From Corallium rubrum (taxonomy: Eukaryota > Cnidaria > Anthozoa > Scleralcyonacea > Coralliidae): DNA of 64,000 bases. The notes under the pieces are model-generated. The model had not been told where the DNA came from and did not search any database. It was given only the letters and a program-made list of their open reading frames with translations. The DNA is taken from assembly GCA_964035015.1 (NCBI GenBank), contig OZ035997.1:22539223-22603222 (forward strand). The letters run 5' to 3'. The position numbers and the translations under genes were made by a program. Below, one piece after another: positions 58,920 to 64,000 of this stretch (the stretch's first letter is position 1; every line of letters starts with the position of its first letter).

Positions 58920-60298
58920 TTAGCCTTCTTCATCGCTTTCAATCACAAGTCTTCGTCGCTTTTTCTCTTGGAATATCTTCACTGGACCATTGAAAATCTG
59001 AAATTGACACCCTGAGATGCTGCTTATACTTGCACCAGCGAAAACTGCTTGGCTGTTTGAATCTTCCTGGTATGAATGTGTTGCTTCGAAATGCTGCAGC
59101 TGGCCGAGCTGGGTTTCCGACTGGGACGTATCAACTGGCTCACGTATCGCTGGTTGTAAATTTTCAAGAGGATTAAGTGCTCTTCTTGGTTGGTTTTGTG
59201 CTGATGGTTGAGTTCCGCTGAGTATACTGGACATCTGAAGCTGATGTTGTTCGCTTGCCGATTTATACGACTGTAGACTTTGCAGGTTCTTGTGTCCACT
59301 CAGCTGGACCACAAAGATTTCGGGAGTGTTGGCGTCTAACAGCCTCGAGATACTGGTTTTTCTAACAGAATGGTTACTTAATTTCCCCCCGGCTCGCTGA
59401 AGACCAGCATTTTCTGCTGCTTTGCTGACGAACTTGCCAATTTCATTCTTGCCCAGAGGAGATTTCATATACCAAATGTTGTTGTTTTGATGGCGGTTCC
59501 CATGTCTGACAGCAAGGAAAAACGGCGCGTTTGCTGTATTCATTTCGACTGGACGATGGCTCTTGAAGATTTTATAGTATTCAACAGGGCATCTTTCTGA
59601 TCCGGTGGCATAAATCTTCGGTTGAAATGATCTTTGGTGACCGTTTTCTTGACCTCTACGTGTTTTCGTGCCACGCTCACATAGCCAGACGAGCATTTCG
59701 CGACCATCAATATTGGTTTGGAGTTGAATATCGCCCCAACGCAACTTACGGCTTTCGTCTCTCGCCCTGAAGCCAAAGTGGAGTGCCACAAACCACCACA
59801 TGGTTCTCTGGAGGACTTCTGGGCCAGACATACCAAACTGTCCGCATTCAAACAGTTTGTCCTCTTCTTCTTGCGTGAGAACGCGAGTGGCATTTGGCTT
59901 GTTTCCCTTGCCGGCTTTGTTTACCAAACTTTTTCGTTTCGCTGCAAGGACTTCGCGGGACATCTTAAACTCTTTGTCTATCAGGATGTTAAACTGGGAT
60001 TTGTTGTCGGAAAGGAACCGTTGAATACTCCTTTGGAAACTTGAAATCGTGTCCGGTTCGTACTCTTCGCCATTTATTTTACGGATATCTTTGAAAAATT
60101 TGGACAACAAGTGGTCAAGCTCCTGTGCTGGTAAGTGCAAAATGTTTAGATACTGTTTGTTTATTTCAGCTAGGTATCGGTTGAATGCATTCATGTCGCT
60201 TGCTGGTTTTTTTACCGTGTTTACGCTTTTCTGCTCTCTTATAAAACTGTCAATTTCTTCCTGGCTGTTTCGCTGCTCGTAGACGTCGTCGCTCTGTA
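58920..60298 (-). CDS. DUF3504-type tyrosine recombinase (Crypton), exon 2
   Basis: Minus strand. A continuous frame of about 459 codons ends at a stop at 58920. N-part: DSFIREQKSVNTVKKPASD, FNRYLAEINKQYLNI (SAM-like core-binding). Catalytic part: ALHFGFRARDESRKLRWGDI (catalytic Arg), GTKTRRGQENG (Lys region), LSNHSVRKTSISRLL (H-x-x-R), VVQLSGHKNLQSLQSYK (His and nucleophilic Tyr). All residues of the R-K-HxxR-H-Y set are present. The C-terminus is Gln/Ser-rich with a basic KKRRRLVIESDEEG. It would cut and rejoin DNA to move the element. Similar domains occur in host ZMYM2/QRICH1/KCTD1 relatives, but the transposon context here is clear. Confidence 0.85.
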
Positions 60299-60309
60299 CT
60301 TCGTGAAAC

Positions 60310-60630
60310 TGATAAAAAATTTTATTTATTTTATTTATTTATTTATTAATCTTATTTTGACACGGTAGCCTCATCAACCTAGAGTAACCAATACAAGAAA
60401 AAATATTACAAAGTTCTAATTATTACACTTAAAAAAAAGAAGATATATATAGAAAAACTAAAAAAGGCTGTTTTTCATAGGGCCGTGTATATAAAATTTT
60501 AAAAAGAGAAGATATATTAAATGTCCTATAAAAGTCAATGTTAATTCTTAGATAAAACCATATTTACATGTAATGTTGGCTACAAATGCCACTGATCAAT
60601 AACTAATAACTAACTACATTAAAAAATTAC
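60310..60630 (-). other. Intron of the recombinase gene
   Basis: AT-rich (TTTATT repeats at 60328-60350), no ORF of note. Confidence 0.55.
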
Positions 60631-60697
60631 TTTCGTATTCTTCATTTTCAACTTCTGGATAATAAAACTCGCTCTCAGAATGCACCTCGTCGCTCAT
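60631..60697 (-). CDS. DUF3504-type tyrosine recombinase, exon 1
   Basis: ATG at 60697 gives MSDEVHSESEFYYPEVENEE and then a donor (CGAAA/GTAATT, 60630). With an acceptor at GAAG/TACAG (60300-60299) the phases agree and the protein continues QSDDVYEQRNSQEEID. An acidic N-terminus and one short intron are plausible. The acceptor choice is inferred. Confidence 0.6.
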
Positions 60698-60885
60698 TTT
60701 AATAAATTTCTACTTCTTGTAAATACAATTTATTGAATTTTAAAGTTTTTGCTATTGTTTTCCTCGCAGGGCAATAAAAATTCCGTATTGCCCACGGGCG
60801 ATACGGGAAACTCCTGCCACGTCAGTAGCCAATCAGATTGCGCGATTCACCAAAACAAATGCTTGCCATATAATAAAAGTACTTA

Positions 60886-61640
60886 ACTCCCAGTCCTTTG
60901 GGATCTCATTCACCACCATATTACAGACTTCCGTCATTTTCTTCACCCCTGCATGTCCAGCTGCACGGATTATCTCACTCACCAACTCTGTCGGTGTTAT
61001 TTGCTTTATTGCCTTGTCTACTTCTCCATGTCTTTGTGATGTACTCTCTTGGACCTTCAACTACTCCACATTCTGCAATTCTATCCCAATCATTCTCTAC
61101 ATTCAGCAGCCGCTCCATATATTCTTTTTTATCATCTCCGACTTCACAACTATATTTCCACGCTCATCCTTCAGGCGGTTTACTCCAATTGCAATTTTAT
61201 TTTCTTCCACATACTCTGCCAACGCTGCCTTCTCCTCGACAGCTCCCTGACACCACTTCTTGAACTTCAGCTTCTTCTCAGCATTCACCTTCTTCTCGGC
61301 ATTCACCTTCTTGCCAACCTCTTCATTCCACCACCATTTAATTCTGCACATGCCTCAGTGGGCCCTTCGTCCACCCACATACTTCAATAGCTGCTTTCAA
61401 GAATCTATCCTAGCCTTCTCCCACACCTCATTTATATCACCCTTCCCAGCTTCCTCCAGAACCAATTTAGCCTCAAATTGCCTTCGCACATTTTCATCTT
61501 TTAGCCTCCATACTTTTCTCCTTAGGCAGAATTTCTCCCGCCGGACTTTCATATTGACCAGTATTAGATGGTGTTGTGACACTGCCTCTTCTCCTGGAAT
61601 TGCTTTTGCATCAGGTGCTGCTAAAGACACCAAATGTTAT
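60886..61640 (-). pseudogene. LINE-B, upstream part: pre-RT and RT start
   Basis: Minus frames: QHHLILVNMKVRREKFCLRR and WRLKDENVRRQFEAKLVLEE (61633-61397), KWWWNEEVGKKVNAEKK and YVEENKIAIGVNRLKDERGN (61351-61103), then TPTELVSEIIRAAGHAGVKK and EIPKDWELST (to 60886). The product should continue VILPTYKGKGDA, which is found at 50906-50860. Several frameshifts. Confidence 0.8.
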
Positions 61641-61759
61641 AAATTCATGGCGAGTTCTCTGTAGATTTCTATGTAGTTCTCTGTAGGCCATTCAAATAAT
61701 CCGCATGCATGTTCTCTTTCATTAGGACACGAGTAAAATAGACGACCTTGATTGTCACC

Positions 61760-62035
61760 TTATTTGTTGACTTTACGAGTACGGCAAACCATTCCGTGTT
61801 TACACAACGGTTTTGGATTCTCGAAGACATCTCCCCAATGCCAAAACAAGCATGGTCTTCTGTAACTTTCTTTCATTTTGCCTTTAACCAATTCCAGTGT
61901 CGCCAATTTCTGATGGGTAGGACAGACGGGACGTACACAGCAACTTGTTCGAAAAGCGTTTACGACGCGCTTTCCCACACGTGTAGCAATCTTCTCAGTA
62001 CCAGAACAACACCATTCTTGGTTGTTGAGTTGCAT
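61760..62035 (-). CDS. Cys-rich unidentified ORF
   Basis: The minus frame reads EWCCSGTEKIATRVGKRVVN, then SCCVRPVCPTHQKLATLELV and RRPCLFWHWGDVFENPKPLC. Repeated Cys pairs suggest metal binding. No family is recognised, and it could be an exon of a further mobile element. Low certainty. Confidence 0.25.
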   Translation of the reverse strand: MQLNNQEWCCSGTEKIATRVGKRVVNAFRTSCCVRPVCPTHQKLATLELVKGKMKESYRRPCLFWHWGDVFENPKPLCKHGMVCRTRKVNK

Positions 62036-62088
62036 GCAGGCCTACCGTGAAGACATTCCATTGCAGCAATCTTACTCTGACGACAAAG

Positions 62089-62092
<4 letters not shown>

Positions 62093-62133
<41 letters not shown>
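62093..62133. repeat. (AAT)n microsatellite, LINE tail
   Basis: AAT array that on the minus strand follows AAATAAAGCCAAG, so it is the 3' tail of the LINE at 62134-63140. Confidence 0.9.
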
Positions 62134-62136
<3 letters not shown>

Positions 62137-63140
62137 GGCTTTATTTCATGAGGGTAACACTTTACAGTAATATTTAAACTGATAACTTCGTGGCCCTCGC
62201 TATTCTTAATCTATCAATTATAAAATAACTAAATATATGCATATGTACAAAGATAAAGATAAGAGTTTAAACTAGATTAAGACAATTACATTTTTAAGAG
62301 CCGGCGGCTTTCTGTTCATTTAAAAATAATTTATATACGTTGTACTTAAAACTGGCTACTGAGTTTCTCTTCCTAATGCCTAAATCAGTACTCTTCCATT
62401 CTGTAATTGTTCTTACTGTAAAGGTGCGCCCACCCTCAGTTTTTCTGGTGTACTTAGGGCACATCAAGTTCGAATTTGCATGACGAGTTTCTCTTTGGTG
62501 GATGTCTGAATTTCTTATAGTAGTAGCTTATCTATGTAACTAGGGGTGTTTAAATTTGTATTTACGCGCTTATAGACTAACGTGTTTCTTTTAATTTGCG
62601 ATTGTTTAGTATATGGCAGCCAATTTAATTTATTAAATAAGGTAACTGACGGCGTCATCCTATCCATAGTCAATCGAGAAACTCAACTAAAGTCTTTGGT
62701 CTATCTTTTTGTTCGCCTTTATGCATTTTTGTGCACGGTGCACGGTCACTGAACACATTGTATTTTAGTATAATGAACGAATTGTCCAATAGCAACGTTT
62801 CAGTTCAATCACTCAACCGTGCTATTTAAATATTAATAAACCTATAACAAAGGATGTGCACGGTGTAAGGTACGGTTCAACATAAAATCCCAGCTCATTA
62901 TAGGCGCTTTGAAGTTTGCCGAGTTTCCAGACCATATCTCGATTGACTATGTCCTATCAGCTTCTAGAATAATTCGTGCAGCCATCTTCGGAAGCTTTAA
63001 AACTCTTTGAAGACTTTCTCCGCTACAACTATCCCATACCATACTCCCGTACATTAGCGTAGGTTTAATAACTCCATTGTAATATATTTCTCTTTGTCGC
63101 TGCTTCAGGTAAGGGCTTATATGCTTGAGAAGACCCAAGC
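62134..63140 (-). pseudogene. 5'-truncated LINE (CR1-type) interrupted by a MITE
   Basis: Minus frame 63138-62947: LKQRQREIYYNGVIKPTLMY, GSMVWDSCSGESLQRVLKLP, KMAARIILEADRT. After the MITE, frames resume (TLVYKRVNTNLN) and end in GGRTFTVRTITEWKSTDLGI and FKYNVYKLFLNEQKAAGS. A 3' UTR and (AAT)n tail follow. Confidence 0.75.
62665..62951. mobile_element. 287-bp MITE in the LINE
   Basis: TIR CATAGTCAATCGAGA and its complement. TCCTATC is duplicated at 62658-62664 and 62952-62958. The same end sequence occurs alone at about 29375. A 7-8 bp duplication suggests hAT-type ancestry, not proven. Confidence 0.85.
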
Positions 63141-63207
63141 GTTTCGATAGCTTTTTACATAGCTCGTAAGCAAACAGTAAGCGAATGGTGTGGCAACTAG
63201 CATAATA

Positions 63208-63402
63208 TTAATTAGGATTTCTTTGTCTAAGTTCTGACGTCGCTCGGACTCGCCCAGACTCGTTCTTGAATTCCCAGACAGAATTCCCCATGCTGTCGAA
63301 TAGTACTCGATGTTCTTCTAGACACGTTTTAAGGAAATACGACAAAGTGTCTCTATGCATATCGATGTTCTTTTTCTTTAATTCATCGTAAATAATATCC
63401 AT
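63208..63402 (-). CDS. Unidentified 64-codon ORF
   Basis: Minus frame MDIIYDELKKKNIDMHRDTL, then YFLKTCLEEHRVLFDSMGNS. Charged and helical; no motif recognised. Might be a host exon or a piece of a transposon. Confidence 0.25.
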   Translation of the reverse strand: MDIIYDELKKKNIDMHRDTLSYFLKTCLEEHRVLFDSMGNSVWEFKNESGRVRATSELRQRNPN

Positions 63403-63499
63403 AATGGTTTACATGCGCTCTGAACGTCTATAAGTCCCACCCACAAGTGTTGACTGACAGTAGGGTAAAGTGTATAAATGAAAGTTGATTACTATTACA

Positions 63500-63600
63500 T
63501 AATTACTCGGGCTACTGTGGTAGAACGAGTCCAGGTTTCGGCTCCGTTTGTTTTTATTATTTTTATTTTACGCCACGCAAAATTGAAAAATTGCGCAATA
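63500..63600. repeat. Repeat shared with the OGG1-proximal element
   Basis: ATTACTCGGGCTACTGTGGT and the following AACGAGTCCAGGTTTCG match, in inverted orientation, sequence at about 45740-45812. Confidence 0.6.
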
Positions 63601-63609
63601 CCTCCCATA

Positions 63610-64000
63610 TATATGGAACCTAGACGTCGAGTGTTCGATCACTTTGAAAATTCATCGACAGTCATGCATGTGCCTATTCTGTGGTTGTATCAAGCACATC
63701 ACTGATCAACCATACAAGCAACTTACTTGGAAAACCTACCAACAATTTCGTCAAAGGTAACGCTGGCCGAAGCTGTTGCATCCAAGTGGCAACCAAACAA
63801 TGGCTAGCAGGTTTTGAGGATCAAAACGCTAACATTCTGGATCTTTATGTTGGCACTGCGATGTTCATAGGTTTTCCACTTGGCTTACAGAATCCAAGAT
63901 GTGAGAACACAAGGAACATTCAAAAAGATGACAGACTTTGAGAAAACAGTTTGTTGACATTAACAGTATCTTTATATTTTTGCATTATTATTTGTGCTTT
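63610..64000. other. Unassigned right edge
   Basis: A plus frame from 63681 (AGFEDQNANILDLYVGTAMF) is open for 86 codons but has no recognised family. Not supported as a gene. Confidence 0.3.

Larger units (their letters stand above)
50913..60879 (-). mobile_element. Crypton-like tyrosine-recombinase element, interrupted by a BEL/Pao copy
   Basis: It interrupts LINE-B, with TACTTA at 50907-50912 and 60880-60885. Removing the BEL insertion leaves about 2.4 kb: a palindromic left end, a two-exon DUF3504-type recombinase on the minus strand, and a right end CATATAATAAAAG. The ends lack a full TIR, but TTTATTATATGGCA occurs at 51048 and inverted at 60864-60877. Short direct repeats without true TIRs fit Crypton integration by recombination. 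Confidence 0.75.

Noticed and set aside
58920..60194. Host ZMYM/QRICH1-type gene
   Set aside because: The recombinase lies inside an element that interrupts a LINE and keeps all catalytic residues, which host derivatives usually lose.

Overview
This window is an AT-rich, intron- and repeat-rich stretch of an animal nuclear genome. It looks like a marine invertebrate, most likely a cnidarian (coral or sea-anemone type). That guess rests on the mix of Penelope-like elements carrying hammerhead ribozymes, tRNA-derived SINEs, CR1/jockey-type LINEs, a BEL/Pao LTR retrotransposon, a DUF3504 (Crypton-type) tyrosine-recombinase transposon and long (TA)n arrays. No bacterial operons, rRNA, CRISPR or replication origins are seen.

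Only one conventional host gene is clearly recognisable: the minus-strand DNA-repair gene OGG1 (8-oxoguanine DNA glycosylase). Exon 1 (44863 to 44197) and an internal exon (29940 to 29761) join in phase with GT/AG sites. The 14.3-kb intron between them is packed with transposons. The terminal exon was not found, so the gene probably runs off the left edge or has a second giant intron. Two inverted-repeat DNA elements (44897-46793 and 46803-47582) lie directly upstream of the OGG1 start codon and share the same 9-bp target duplication, TTCTGAACC.

Layout. 1-5 kb: a decayed LINE (minus), a truncated Ty3/Gypsy gag-protease remnant (plus) and a 0.47-kb foldback. 6.2-8 kb: two minus-strand ORFs, one with an RPA-like zinc ribbon and one like a C76-type cysteine protease, with a trimeric tRNA-SINE between them flanked by an 11-bp duplication. 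8-12.4 kb: a repeat family copy, an (AAAC)n array and two facing Penelope-like elements (PLE1, PLE2) that meet at a (TA)n array, each with a hammerhead motif. 12.4-18.6 kb: a 6.26-kb terminal-inverted-repeat element that split PLE2 in two and contains a large internal inverted repeat. 18.9-21.7 kb: a nearly complete Penelope-like element (PLE3) with direct terminal repeats, each with a well-folding hammerhead motif. 22.4-23.4 kb: a LINE 3' half. 25.4-29.1 kb: minisatellite, MITEs, (TA)n arrays and inverted SINE clusters. 30-39 kb: OGG1 intron with MITEs, LINE fragments and a 3.6-kb foldback element. 39.5-43 kb: a head-to-head pair of PLE 3' ends split by a LINE that keeps ORF1 and its endonuclease but lacks its reverse transcriptase. 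44.2-48 kb: OGG1 exon 1 and upstream insertions. 49.7-61.6 kb: a nested stack, in which a LINE contains a Crypton-like element, which contains a 7.5-kb BEL/Pao element, which contains a LINE tail. 62-63.2 kb: a LINE interrupted by a MITE.

Genes here do not form pathways; they are selfish elements nested in each other and in OGG1. Junctions with target duplications allow a relative insertion order to be read in several places. The most striking items are the stacked insertions at one 9-mer beside OGG1, the apparently intact two-exon tyrosine-recombinase transposon, and seven hammerhead-ribozyme motifs with matching stems. All functional statements are inferred from sequence patterns by eye; no database search was run.
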